A stretch of 64,000 nt of DNA from Lineus longissimus. Lineage: Eukaryota; Nemertea; Pilidiophora; Heteronemertea; Lineidae. Below, piece after piece: positions 39,901 through 51,785 of this stretch. Both the position numbers and the translations under genes were made by a program. Location: NCBI RefSeq assembly GCF_910592395.1, contig NC_088319.1, positions 16,120,001 to 16,184,000 of the forward strand, given 5' to 3'. Below the pieces are notes generated by a model. The model was not told the origin of the DNA, searched no databases, and was given only the letters and a program-made list of their open reading frames with translations. Position 1 is the first letter of the stretch. The number at the start of each line of letters is the position of its first letter.

Positions 39901-39992
39901 AATGGTTATCAAAACCGTATAGTATATTTCCGGGTAATTGAGATTTTTTACTTACTATCCAGGTAGTGCTCGAGATACATTGCTGTCGCCAT
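36953..39992 (-). CDS. ING: Inhibitor of growth protein, ING4/ING5 type
   Basis: Exons: 39992-39956 ([12 protein letters not shown]), 38814-38743, 38430-38264, 38010-37887, 37641-37545, 37393-37237, 37054-36953. All phases close, giving 251 aa, close to ING4 and ING5. The N-terminal helical ING domain shows [20 protein letters not shown], then a Lys-rich nuclear localisation region with [12 protein letters not shown] and [10 protein letters not shown], then a C-terminal PHD finger ([20 protein letters not shown]...WFHFACVGL...WYCPKC) with all C4HC3 ligands. In the family, the PHD finger binds H3K4me3 and the protein is a subunit of HBO1-type acetyltransferase complexes. It is divergently arranged with NEURL4. 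Confidence 0.96.
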
Positions 39993-40832
39993 TTTCGCTC
40001 CCAAAAGTAAAGTCGAAATCACGTGACCTGCAAGATTCTCATTAACTTTTTACAACTTGAAGGAAATATTGAATATCCTGGCGAAGTTACAGTTACTCGA
40101 TCCCAAATTTTAGTAGAATATACAAGGTACAAATGGGCACGTTTAACAACTAACGAAAGCAACTCAAGTATTTCCTTTACAGCGAAATAAAGATAGAAAA
40201 GGTGAAGTTTATAAAAGTCTCTGCTCGAAAATCTCGAGATTTCTCACGCACCTCGCGAGATGTCTAGGGAACTAAATTGCGTACGGTAGGCGTAGTTCAT
40301 AACGATACAATAGGGCGGTTTAGCAAGCAAGCAAAAAACGTACCTCATCATTGCCGCGCTGTGAGTTGCCTGCTGGGCATGGGGTCATCCTCTCACTGCA
40401 GCTTTAGATCGTTTCTATTGATGCACTCACACAAGGCCTGATATGCGACATTCTGAACATCAAGGTTTCCCTCGGCACTTGACCAAGCTGAAGTCGCAGC
40501 AGCTTGACGTAACGTAACGTCTGCGAGGGGAGGATCAGTACGTCGACTGACCGTGGTTTGGGGAAGGCTCTGCAGCAAATGGATATACAAACTGTACAGG
40601 TAAGTACAGGATTATTTATTAACATGGGGGTTCCCATACTCCGTCCATACACATCCCTCCAATTACCAAATCATTCGGGTGTGCTCATCTGAAGTTTACG
40701 GTGCAATGCTTGAACTAAACTACGCTATTGAAGGAGTCGGCCGCCCCTGCGCTGACGTCATGCGAATCATTGAAATTTGCCTAATTTATGACAATGACAT
40801 CTACTGTACGGTTTTTACGTTGGATAAGTTAA
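39993..40832. promoter_or_regulatory. Bidirectional promoter region between ING and NEURL4
   Basis: Some 840 bp lie between head-to-head start codons. cctcgcgaga at 40251-40260 matches 9 of 10 positions of the TCTCGCGAGA element known from bidirectional promoters, and tcacgtgac (E-box) lies at about 40018. A short frame ending at the donor gtaagt (atggatatacaaactgtacag at 40578-40598, first 20 bases quoted with one more) may be a NEURL4 5' exon, but its phase does not join the next exon simply. Confidence 0.5.
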
Positions 40833-43800
40833 ATGGCAGCGATGTTCCATTCGAGGACAGGGTCCCTCGTATCGCTCTCAAATGATAATAAAACAGCTCA
40901 GCGAAACCACCCAGCGCAAGAATTCAACAATGGGGTTGTTCTCAGTAGTGAGCCGCTGAAAGATAATCAACTTTTTGAAGTGAAAATCGACCGGAAGGTG
41001 ATAAATTTGCTAAAAACCTCTGTTTTCATTACATGATTTTGACTTTCAAACATCACATGCAAATCACTACATGACATATGATACATACATCATGCATACA
41101 TACATGTAGGCCATACGTACATACATGTGATAGGCCTTGCACATATATATTCCACTGCAGTTACATGAAACAATTCGTTAATACATGTCGTAGGTACGCC
41201 TACGATTGACGGCATTGCAACTGATCCATTCCAGATAATGAGATATGATGGATCTCGCAAAACGTCATGATTGATTGGTTTCCCAGTCATCACTTAACCG
41301 TGTCTCTTCCTTTTAGGTGAATTCATGGAGTGGTTCCATTGAACTCGGTATAACATCATGTGACCCTGGCCGTCTGAACTTTCCAACGAGCGCCACAGGA
41401 TTTCGGGAGGGGACATGGGTAATGTCAGGGAGCTCTATTCTTAAGGACGGACATTCGTTAATAGAAGAATATGGTCGAGATTTAGATCAGTTAGCGGAAG
41501 GCGACCGTGTCGGCGTCTTACGGACGTCTAGTGGATCCTTACATTTCTTTATCAATGGTGCTGATCAGGGTCCGGCTGCTACCGGAATTCCGAACACTGT
41601 GTGGGCTGTTGTTGATATGTATGGTAAATGTGCTCAAGTTACGACTGTGGACGACAATAGTAGAGAAATAAGTGAGTAAATTCAGGAGACTTTACTTTAC
41701 AACATTTTGTTTGCGTCAGGTCTCTGTTTCTAATGCATAGATGAATTTTCAAACGAAACTAAAGGCATCAATTTTCCTTTATCATTTCAATAGGAAGGCT
41801 GATGTTCACTAAATCACCCCACAAACAAGGATTTTTGTCACTTTGACAATTACATATGTACCACTGCATTAGTCACAGATCTGGTCGTAGGTTACAGTGA
41901 TCACAGTTTCTTGTCTCAAATAACAAAGTCGTGTTTGGTCCAATTCGTATTTATTTCTGAATCGATGTTTACTTGTTTTCCAGTGATCTCCAATGAACTA
42001 ACCAATGAAGCCATAGCTGAGGCGTCGTATATTCATTCCAACGAACGTTTGACTTTTCACGAGCGCTGTGGGAGCCTCGTTAAGCTGAGTAACAACAGGC
42101 GCACAGCAGAACGGCGGCGCCCTCTTGATGAATTTAATAATGGTGTCGTCATGACGAACAGACCTATTAAGGATGATGAATTATTTGAGGTGAGAGATAA
42201 CTATTCGTTCGACTCAAGTGTGTTGTCTGTAGTTCAAATTTTGCCATTCTTTAGCTTTGTAAACAATCAGGGCTTCTCTGTCATCTAAGTTAAGTATCAA
42301 AAGTTTAGGGACTGTAATTTAGGTCTTTCTTGCCCATCAATGGATCAATAATGCCTCATTGCGTATAGATTCTGCCTTTTGATTTCAGATTCGCTTAGAT
42401 CGCCTGGTCGACAAATGGTCTGGTTCAATTGAGGTGGGAATCACCACCCATAATCCTGCCATGCTCGAATTCCCTGCCACCATGACGAACATGCGTTCAG
42501 GCATGGATCCATTCCAGATGCAGAATGGTCAGTAATTTGCACTCGTGTTTGCATGTGGGATTGGAAAAGTTAACTAACTGGAGCCATTTTGCAGCTATCA
42601 CGATAAACGTGATGATTATGTGACCCAACCAACATGAATAACGTGTCTTGATGGGCTTTCCAATTCCACTATGATTTGATGCATGAATGAAAAGAGTTTC
42701 AGAATACCTGTAACTCAGCTTCCCAGTCTGATTATTCACAGTATCAGTCTGAGCTAAACATGCTAGAGGAATATCATGGTGTACCAGGGCCTATAGTCCT
42801 TAGACTTGGACTAATAGGGCAGTATATTCACCAGACAATATATGTAAGTTCTCTCTTGTTCAGTGTTAGGCTGGCAAGAATCATCTCAGAGTTGTGAGAA
42901 TATAAAACTTTGTTTTTCAGGTACAATCATGATGAGTGGGTGCGGCATTCTTACCAACGGGAAAGGAACGCGTCGAGAATATGGTGAATTCAACCTTGAT
43001 GAACTAACGGTAAGGGAATGTCTTCAAGTTTCTTCCTGGCGCAGGAGCCATTGATCTGAAAAGGCTGGTGGATATCTTAAACAGAATGTAATTGTTTTGT
43101 TGGCTCATTTCAGGAAGGCGACCGGATAGGTCTGATGAAGAAAGCCAATGGAACACTGCATTACTACATTAACGGCATGGACCAAGGTGTTGCATCCAGT
43201 CGCACTCCGGCAATCGTGTGGGGTGTGGTCGATCTGTACGGCATGGCTGTGAAAGTGACCATCATTGATAGCAGCGACCCAGGCTATTCGGAAGAGACGC
43301 AGAGTCTCGATCGACGAGTCAACAGCATTTTCCGCCAGTATCGGGATATGTATACAGAACAAGAAAACCATGGTAGGTAGAACAATTACTGTAAACTTTA
43401 GAAAAAAATCGAAAATTTCATGATTTTTCTGAGACCTCTTTAAAATGATCCCTTATTTCTGATATTGGGGAATGTTCATACATATCCATCCATTCCGTCT
43501 GCTTTCAGATGATAACCATGAGGTTGAAAAGCTATTGTTTCACCCTCATTGTGGATCGCACTGTGCCGTCACCAATGGCCAGAGGACGTCTTACAGGCCA
43601 AAGTATGTTCCAAAATCCTCTAGTCTAGCTGCTAAACTCTTGGGGTACTGAAATGTACTCGTACGGCATACCCCTTTAAACAAGTTCCATCAATAAATGT
43701 TGCATGAAACAAAGAGTTACAGGAAAACCTGCAACTTGATCAGCTTGTTTCTTCAATATCAGTCTGATCTTTGTACATGCTAGATTAAAAATCATGGTGT

Positions 43801-46800
43801 ACCAGGGCCTGTAGTCCTTAGACTTGGACTAATAGGGCAGTATATTCACCAGACACTTACCGATTTGCTCTGTGTCCTGTGTCCCATTGCCAAAAGCCTT
43901 TGCCTTAATACTACTTGTAATACAGTAGTAGCAGGGATAAGTGAACAACAAACTGTTGTTGATGCATCTTGCTTTCAATATCCACGAAACATCATCAGGA
44001 AATGTATTCTGCGTCTTCATTCCAGTGCAATGGATGATTTCAACAACGGTGTTGTGTTGACCCAGAGAATCCTTCGGTCAAGTGAGATGTTCGAAGTTCG
44101 CATTGATAAAATAATTGACAAGTGGGCAGGGTCTATAGAGATCGGTGTGACAACTCACACACCGATGGGACTTGATTTCCCATCGACGATGACGAATATT
44201 CGCTCTGGGACTTGGATGATGACAGGCAATGGCGTCATGCATAACGGAACAACGACCATCGACGACTATGGTCAGAATCTCGATCGGCTGAAGGTTAGGT
44301 TCAGAAAACAACTCTTGATGTTGATTCGTTTCAAAGAGGTTCAAAGATGTTGATTAGTTTAGTTTCTCTCAGTTGCAGTCATTTTAGCATCATGCAGTCA
44401 TGATCTCAAGAATTGATCGTTATGTCGTGAAGATTCTATCTGTGGTTGTTTTTGCAGGTTGGTGATCGTGTGAGCGTGTCTAGGAAGGAGGATGGAACTC
44501 TACACTTCTATGTCAACTCCGTCGACCAGGGGGCGGCTGCTACCAATGTCCCCGCCAATGTTTACGGTGTGATTGATCTCTATGGACAGGCATCGCAGGC
44601 CACTATTGTTGATCAGACTGGCACATGTGAGTTGGTTTAGATTGATTCCAACCTAGTTTCTCACTGCTGCTAATTCACTCGAGTATCTTTTCTGACTGTT
44701 TCAACGCATCAAGCCAACCCACGCACACGTAACAACAAAATTGGCGTCGGTGCAAAAGATCACATTATGATGATGTTGTTATTTCAAATTTCAGTTGATA
44801 TGGAGAGTCCAGCTGAAGCAGTTGGTGTTACAGAAGCTGTTTCAGACTCGTCTGAGGAATTGCTATTCCATCACCTTCACGGGAAGAATGCCACCATCCT
44901 AAGTGGAGGGAAGACAGCATCTCGACCTAACGCCTGCGGCGAATTCAACGATGCTATTGTGATGAGTAATCGGTCGTTACGTGATAATGAGTTGTTCGAG
45001 GTGATGATTGAGCGCATGGTGGACCGGTGGTCGGGCTCAATAGAGGCAGGTGAGTCAAAACATGAGTATACACAATGGAACCCCCCTTAGCAGGTAGTGA
45101 AAGGATTAAGACTATAATTGTGTGGTCTCTGATATCACATTATTTTGAGCTAATCATCTTTCAGGTGTTTCACTCATCAGACCAGAGGAGATTGACTTTC
45201 CTAACACCATGACAGATATCGACTATGACACTTGGATGCTCAGTGGATCTGCAATCATGCAAGATGGTTCAACAGTTCGCAACGGTTACGCATGCGACCT
45301 GGACAGTCTTGCGGTTTCGTCAAGAATCGGCATGATGAGGCGCTCGGATGCCACGTTACATTATTTTGTTGACGGTGTTGACCAGGGAGTTGCATGTACA
45401 GATATACCCCGAGGTAGGTGCAGTCAATTCATCGGGCACCAAACATGTTCCTCCTAACGTTGATTGAGCAATCGGGAAGTCTCGCCCTGTAAAGCACAAA
45501 ATGTGACTAGAGATGGCCAGTTAGCCAATGTGAAACATTCTTATGGGATGAATTGAAAGTGATAGTTTCTCAATATTGCAGGTGTTTATGCTGTTATGGA
45601 CTTGTATGGTCAGTGTGCCCAGGTGACCATCACAAATGGGTCCGGTGTGCAGCCACAGGAGGTTAACCATGTCTCCAGCACTGAGGTGACACCTCATCAG
45701 TGCGTGACCACCTCGGGCATGAATGGCATCAGCCATCGGTTTAGTCAATGTTGTGGAAAAAACGTGGCGTTAAAGAACAACTGCTGCTCTGCTCAAAGAA
45801 CGAAGAACTTTAACCACGGGCTCTTGTTCAGCTGTGATCCTCTCAGAGCCAATGAAATATTTGAGGTAGGTTTATCTTCAGTTGGTGGGTTGCCTTTGAG
45901 AAAGTTTTCAAATATAAGATTTTCTCCCCCAAGTCTAGCCAACTGTGAAGCATTTGCTTGCGAACCCATTATACACTATACATGTAAAGCCAGACTCCAT
46001 GCTTCTGAATATCAACAGTTTTGCTGGATGTTCTGCATGTGACCCCTTCGAGAGACGACTCCATTCTGCAAACTGAGTTGTTTGATATCAGACTAACCCA
46101 AGACCCTAACTTTAACGATGTCAGACTTGCCTTTCAGATCAAAATTGACCAAGTGGCTAACCAGTGGTCTGGGTCTCTACAGATCGGCTTGACAGCGATG
46201 GCCGTGTCAAATAGTTCGCCCGTATCAAATGTGCCATCTTCAGCTCTAGAACTGAAAGCTAAATCTGCGTGGATCATTGCTGGTTCAGAAGTGAAGAAGA
46301 ATGGTGTGACTATTAAGGAGAATTACGTGCCTTCTCTGGAGAGACTGGAGGTAAGGCGCCCCAAAACGTCGATGATGCGACCATAAATGTTTGTTTGCGG
46401 TGATCATTGCTGCGGCAATAAGACCTGCGATAGAATCCAGAGACAATCTGGGCGGTCACCCAAGTTCACTGTGGTTTCCCTACTCTTACATTTTAACTGA
46501 GTCGAAAGTGCAGCTGCAAATTTGTTTCTCAAGGTACTTAGGGAACTTGTTAATGTTGAATCTTTCCCTGCAGGTGGGTAACCGCGTTGGTATCAAACGG
46601 TGCTCGGATGGCACGATGCATATCTACATCAACGGTGAGGACATGGGCATAGCAGCTACCAATATACCTAAGGTAATCTTGCCAAAGAATTCTCATCACT
46701 CTGAAAGCTGTGCATGTAATCAGCTTAAAACCGCATGCAGGATGATATTCTCTCTCAACAGTCTACCACATAATGATATGTGCAATGCCCTTGACTTAGA

Positions 46801-49800
46801 AGACATTATACCTGCCTACGCCTTTGAGGAATTGATTCCAAACTGGATGTTTCGGTTTGGCTGTCTCACAAAACATCACCAATTGGTCTGTAACTATTGT
46901 ACAGTTAAAAGCAGGTTCAATTTTTCTTTCAGAATGCCTTTGCTGTAATAGATTTGTACGGTAGAATAGAGGGCGTGACCATAACGAGTTCATCCTTTCA
47001 AGATGCCCTCAATTCCTCACGGCCACCCTCGATACATTCGGAGAGTACCTACGAATCAAATGAGGTGAGCTATTCATATTCCTTAAAAAGTAGTATCAGT
47101 CGTTATGAGCCGAGGGGGAAAGAAACAATTTTCAGGACGTTGTTACCCCATCATCTCACTGTAATTTGAGCCCTTGCCCCCAAAGGGCTAGGAAGATCAT
47201 TGTCATTCCTAATTGTCATAATCTTTTTTTCAGCGGGAACAAGATTTAGACACAGCCAACAGTATACAGGTAGAACTCCATGGTAACCATGGTAAAAACA
47301 TTCTCCTTAGCAACAAGAATCTCACAGCCAATAGGACAGCAAGTTATAATCAAGGAATGGTGGTCAGTAGTCGGCCGTTACCAAGGAACTATATATTCAG
47401 GGTAAGGAGAACTGTTGTACCTCATGAGAATTGAACCCGTGACCTCGGCTCAGAGGTGACACTGTCGTCTATTATCGATATTGGGTGAAGTAGAAGGAAA
47501 CCGTAGACCCCGGTGGAAACCTACGAGTCCTATGTCTGTAATTGGAACCCATCGGCAAAAAGTATGGCTATGAAGCATTGTTTTGGAGTTTTTTGAAGCT
47601 GAAAGACTCTTTATGGTTCATTTCAGGTTAGAATAGATACTCTAGATCTTCAGTGGACGTCCTCCCTAGTGATTGGTGTCATCGGCTTTCAGCCCGATAA
47701 ATTCACTTTGCCCGTATCCGCTGTTGGCATGAAGCGGCCGTCTTGGATGATCCAGGGTGATTCCTTATTCCACTGTGGGGTAAAGGTAAGCAATTTGTCA
47801 CTCTATCTGTCAATGTTAAGCTAGAGTAGTTTGAGCCTACTGATCGGTCCTTGGAAAGCATTGAGGAGCTCTCTCAAATACAGAAACGCAAATGTGATGA
47901 CATTTTCCATTTTCCAGGTAAAGGAGCGCTATGGTCCAAACCTCGACAGTCTGCAGATAGGTCATGTGATAGGGGTCATGGTCGACGACGACAGCGCGCT
48001 ACATTTATACGTAAACGGCGTCGACCAAGGGGTTGCAGCGAAAGAGATTCCGAGTGTGTGTTACGCGGTGGTTGACCTGTACGGGCAGTGTGATCAGGTC
48101 ACCGTGGTGAGAGATGATGACGTCTCACAGCCACCGTCACCTCCAGATCAGAGGGAGAAGGCAGACATGGTCGAAGGTAGGAGAATTGAATATTCTCTCA
48201 CTTCTCTGCTGAGCCTTCATCAGTGTTAAAATGAGACTATTAGCAGGGGCAGTTGGGTCAAATCATGTCACAGGAATCCCCCCAATAGGTGTCTCTACAA
48301 TCTCAAACCTGACCAAGTTCCCACCTATGCATGATACTCACATCATAGGACATAGGCCCGCCGTACCTCCAGCCCTCTCTTTAAGCCTTTGCTTGAACAA
48401 GTGATCGTGATATTCGGTTGGTCTCGCATGTCTGTTTACATTGTAAACTTTCTCTTATTTCAGGTGTAAAAGAAAAGATCTGTCCTCCAATAGAAATTAA
48501 TCAAATCAAGAATTGTGAATATCAGAAAATGTGTACGCGATATAAAGTTTCACTCGGGCTTCCAGGTAAGTTCCTTACTTGTAGCAGGGTCCTCTTGACT
48601 GTTAGCCAAGAGTTCGAGCCACTGGACCACTGTCGCATCTACCAGGTTGTGTTATTTCTCACAATTTTCATGTTTACAGTTTCTCTCTCTTTCAAGTGGC
48701 TCTCTCTTTCAAGTGGCTCTCTCTTTCAAGTGGCTCTCTCTTTCAAGTGGCTCTCTCTTTCAAGTGGCTCTCTCTTTCAAGTGGCTATTTCTATTTCAGA
48801 TGGTTATTTCAACTCGGACTTCAATATTTGTTTTTGTGAGACGTGCCATAAGATCCGTGGAGATGAAGCGTATGTACGACAAGGTGACCCACCCAAGGAA
48901 TATGGGGTACCATTCGGCTGGTGCCGGTTTGCACTCAGGTAATCCATCTTTATTGTTATTCTACTGGAAGAGCACAGCATTTCAGCTTACTCCAATTTAA
49001 CAACTTTGAGTGTGGTCTGTTGCCGAGGCCAGAATGGTCTGCCGTAATTGCATAAAAAAGATACAATTCTAGCGTCATGCAGCTACACTTTATTTGGTTT
49101 TCATTTAGTCACATGATTGTACTGACAATAGTGATGGGTTATAATTGAGATCTGTTTAGCAGAGGCTTGATACGTTTTAGCTTACGTCATTCTAAACAAA
49201 ACAAATTCAGCCTTTCAATGGGCCCATGTTTTATAATTTACCCTGTATGGTTCACATGTGGTTGACATATACATGAGGTATTCTTTAGGTCTTGGACCAG
49301 AACTAATACTAACTAGTACCAACTGCTGTCAATTAAAACCGTGATGCAGTATTGTCCAAACAGGATTTCTCAAAATGCTGTAAGACTTAGTCAGAGTCAC
49401 TGCTGCTGCTGCTGCTGCTACTGCTATCACTGTTTCGACCAGCATCACGCCTAGCTTGTTTCTTCACGACCCGTTTCTTTTGGTTACGTTTACGCACGCA
49501 CAAAACCCACGCTTCCGTCAGCTCATCTCCTGTGTGCTGGACCTCCTTCCCACCCCACGAAGTAAAGCCTTTCCTTTCCGCTATCTTCACCTTGCCAAGT
49601 AGGTTATTGATACAGCAGGGCGACTTGCCGTCAATGTCCAGTGGGTGGTACTTGCCGGGGTTTTTCTCGAGGACACAAATTCTTACCCAGTGGTAACCGG
49701 TTTCTTCATCCTTGACGAGCACTTTGAACTTGCCGAAGTTGACCGAGTCTTTCTCATCGCCACCCCATGGAAAGTAGCCCTGTGAATAACAATGAAGATA

Positions 49801-51785
49801 TTTCTTTACTTTGTCTCATGTTCATGGAATTTTCATTCTCGGGCCTTTCTGAATTCTTTGAGAATTGACGGTGTGTAAATCACCAAATTTTCATGGGTGG
49901 TTTTAATTTCACTGATTCTTCTACGAATAACTGAGATTTCAAGTTAGAAGATTCAAAGGTTCCTAAATTTGCATGACATTTGGAGAAAGTAAAGTGTTGC
50001 CTACCTGGAGTCCCTCAATATTCTTGTCCAGGTTGGCCCGACCAAAACAGGAGGAGTTTCCATCAGGCCCGTCCCAGAGCGCGACCAACGAGGCATTCTT
50101 ACAGCGGTGGCAACGCACGTAGCGTTTCGGTGCAGGATGTTTTGTCTCCACATCCGCCCAGTTTCCGTCCCATTTCGGCATGATTCTGGATAGAGAAAAT
50201 TGATTTTTGTCATATGAGCCTGTCCCAAGGCTGTCGTACACCAATGCAGTCGACTTCAGAAATACTGTTCAAAGGTTCTAAGCACAGCAGGCCTAATTGG
50301 CCAAATTATGCATAAGTCAAAGAAGGAATGAATAGAATGTATAAAATGTCAATGGTTGTGATTCAGTGGTCTGCAGTTGATTCTTACCTTGTGAAGGTTT
50401 GCCTGGTCCTGGCCTTGCAGATGACAGAGTAAGAATGGCATTCAGTGTCTGGCACTAACCTTTTATGGTTTACCCACTATATTTGTTATGCGTACACAGA
50501 ATAGGCTAATGTTCTTTGGCATAACCAATCATTACATAATGTTGCCCCTTTATATTTTTTCGCCCCACCTTCCAGTTACAGGATATTGAGTCACTTGGTC
50601 ATTTGCGTTTAGTAATTCCTTAACAATCGAAACTGGCCAGTGTTGTATTGAATCAATAACTATGCCCATACAATTTGAAATCCATAAGAAAATATTTTCT
50701 AAGAGATCACAGTATGATTGCCTAAATGATTGTTTGAAACGAACTAGTCTTCTCAAGACACCATGGTCCCATTGTGGTAACAGTCACGGCTTTTGATCTG
50801 CTCAGACCTGGGTGTCTTTGTTCCAATAAAGAGAAGCACTTAGGCTCCATTCTTGTCCCCAGATCTCACTCTCATTGTAACTTTCCCTTGACCCCTTCCT
50901 CTTTCTAGGATGCCGGCTAAAGCAGACGCCATGAATGTGTTTGAGAAGTGGCACGTGGCCTATCATGGCACGCAAGTCGGTGCCATTAGGAAGATTCTCG
51001 ACTGTGGCCAGCTTCATACCCCAAGTGAGTAAACATGCCCCTCCCCCTCAAACTCGTACACAAAACACACCAAGAGGAACAATATTGCTTTAAAAACCTT
51101 CTTCCTTCATCGGTCAGGGTGGGCAAGTCCTATTCTGCCAAATTGAGAGATATAGTAAATGTTGTGGTCATGCTGCTGGATCAACCAGTTACCTGACGAC
51201 GATAAACTTGCCTGTAACCAACATATTTCTGACTTTGAGTGTTTCTGCTGCAGGTGATGTGATGGGAAGTGCGCTCCTGGCACCACAGCCAACATACTTC
51301 TCAGAAAAGAAGAAACCAGATGACTGTGATCTCAAGCAAATTGTTGTTTCACCAACTACGAATTATGCCGCTTGCGATATCTTTGCTCCAAAACATGAGT
51401 AAGTACGGGACTGACGAGTGCTGTCCTTAATAGAGAGATGTCCTGAATGAAGAGATCAAATCAAATCTGAGCAACCAGTTGTGTTCCAGATCTAGTGTCC
51501 CGAATCTGAATAGAGATGTTTCCACTGAGGGAGGTTCCCTTGTATTCTTCACTCTTTCATTATGCTGTTTCTGTTTTCAGGTTCCGAGACCCGAAGACAA
51601 GGAAAACGCACCACACTCGCTTGTTATTCCAAGTGCTGATCAAACCCGGATCATACCGTGTCGAGCCTCAGTCGATTGGAGCCAACGAACAGATTGATTC
51701 ACGATTCAATAACAATGAGCTTGAGTGGTCAACGAAGGAGCGGGGTGCTACGATACTGTCTGGACTACTCATCAAAGTCGATTAA
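40833..51785 (+). CDS. NEURL4: Neuralized-like protein 4: six NHR domains plus C-terminal HGT-motif domain
   Basis: Twenty-three exons: 40833-40997, 41317-41671, 41984-42189, 42389-42527, 42921-43009, 43114-43372, 43509-43602, 44026-44293, 44458-44626, 44795-45049, 45165-45413, 45582-45865, 46138-46350, 46574-46672, 46933-47064, 47234-47401, 47627-47785, 47918-48176, 48464-48565, 48800-48938, 50909-51024, 51254-51398, 51581-51785. Phases close and give 1422 aa. Six neuralized homology repeats each show a variant of EFNNGVV..., W(S/A)GSIE(L/V)GIT, a Gly-Asp-Arg-(V/I)-Gly strand and (Y/F)xNGxDQGxAA followed by (V/I)DLYG. After them comes a Cys-rich unit ([20 protein letters not shown], ending GWCRFALR), then a terminal domain with AYHGT. 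The known vertebrate homologue is a centriolar partner of CP110 and the ubiquitin ligase HERC2. An N-terminal extension may be missing. The exon 4 donor is uncertain (42500 or 42527). Confidence 0.93.
42678..42837. repeat. Intronic direct repeat, copy 1
   Basis: About 160 bp in the NEURL4 intron after exon 4, matching 43697-43856 in the same orientation. The best part is atcatggtgtaccagggcct through tatattcaccagaca, with one mismatch visible. Confidence 0.8.
43697..43856. repeat. Intronic direct repeat, copy 2
   Basis: Second copy of the 42678-42837 element, in the intron after exon 7 of NEURL4. The two copies sit in introns of adjacent NHR units. Similarity is strongest over the last 65 bp and fades upstream. 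Confidence 0.8.
48682..48785. repeat. 17-bp tandem repeat, about six copies
   Basis: The unit ttcaagtggctctctct begins at 48691 and recurs at 48708, 48725, 48742, 48759 and 48776, apparently without error. It ends 14 nt before the acceptor of NEURL4 exon 20 (AG at 48798-48799). It forms a pyrimidine-rich tract containing several AG dinucleotides. Confidence 0.9.
49387..50181 (-). CDS. Unrecognised protein nested in a NEURL4 intron
   Basis: Two exons, 50181-50005 and 49779-49387, join in phase to give 189 aa. The start ATG lies four bases after a good acceptor (ctatccag), so a non-coding 5' exon probably exists. I do not recognise the family. Residues 1-60 contain a C-x2-C pair (RCHRCKN) and [13 protein letters not shown]. 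Two copies of a motif follow: GYFPWGGDE...[11 protein letters not shown] and GFTSWGGKE...[10 protein letters not shown]. The C-terminus is a basic stretch ([16 protein letters not shown]) then a run of Ser with Asp, a likely CK2-type acidic tail. The protein looks soluble and possibly nuclear, by composition only. It lies entirely inside the intron 48939-50908, antisense to the host. Confidence 0.75.

Noticed and set aside
40578-40600. First coding exon of NEURL4 ending at gtaagt
   Set aside because: Its phase does not join the ATG exon at 40833 without changing the frame, so it is at best 5' UTR.
48418-48942. 174-codon + strand frame spanning a NEURL4 intron
   Set aside because: The 17-bp repeats keep it open by chance. 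The real coding parts are exons 48464-48565 and 48800-48938.
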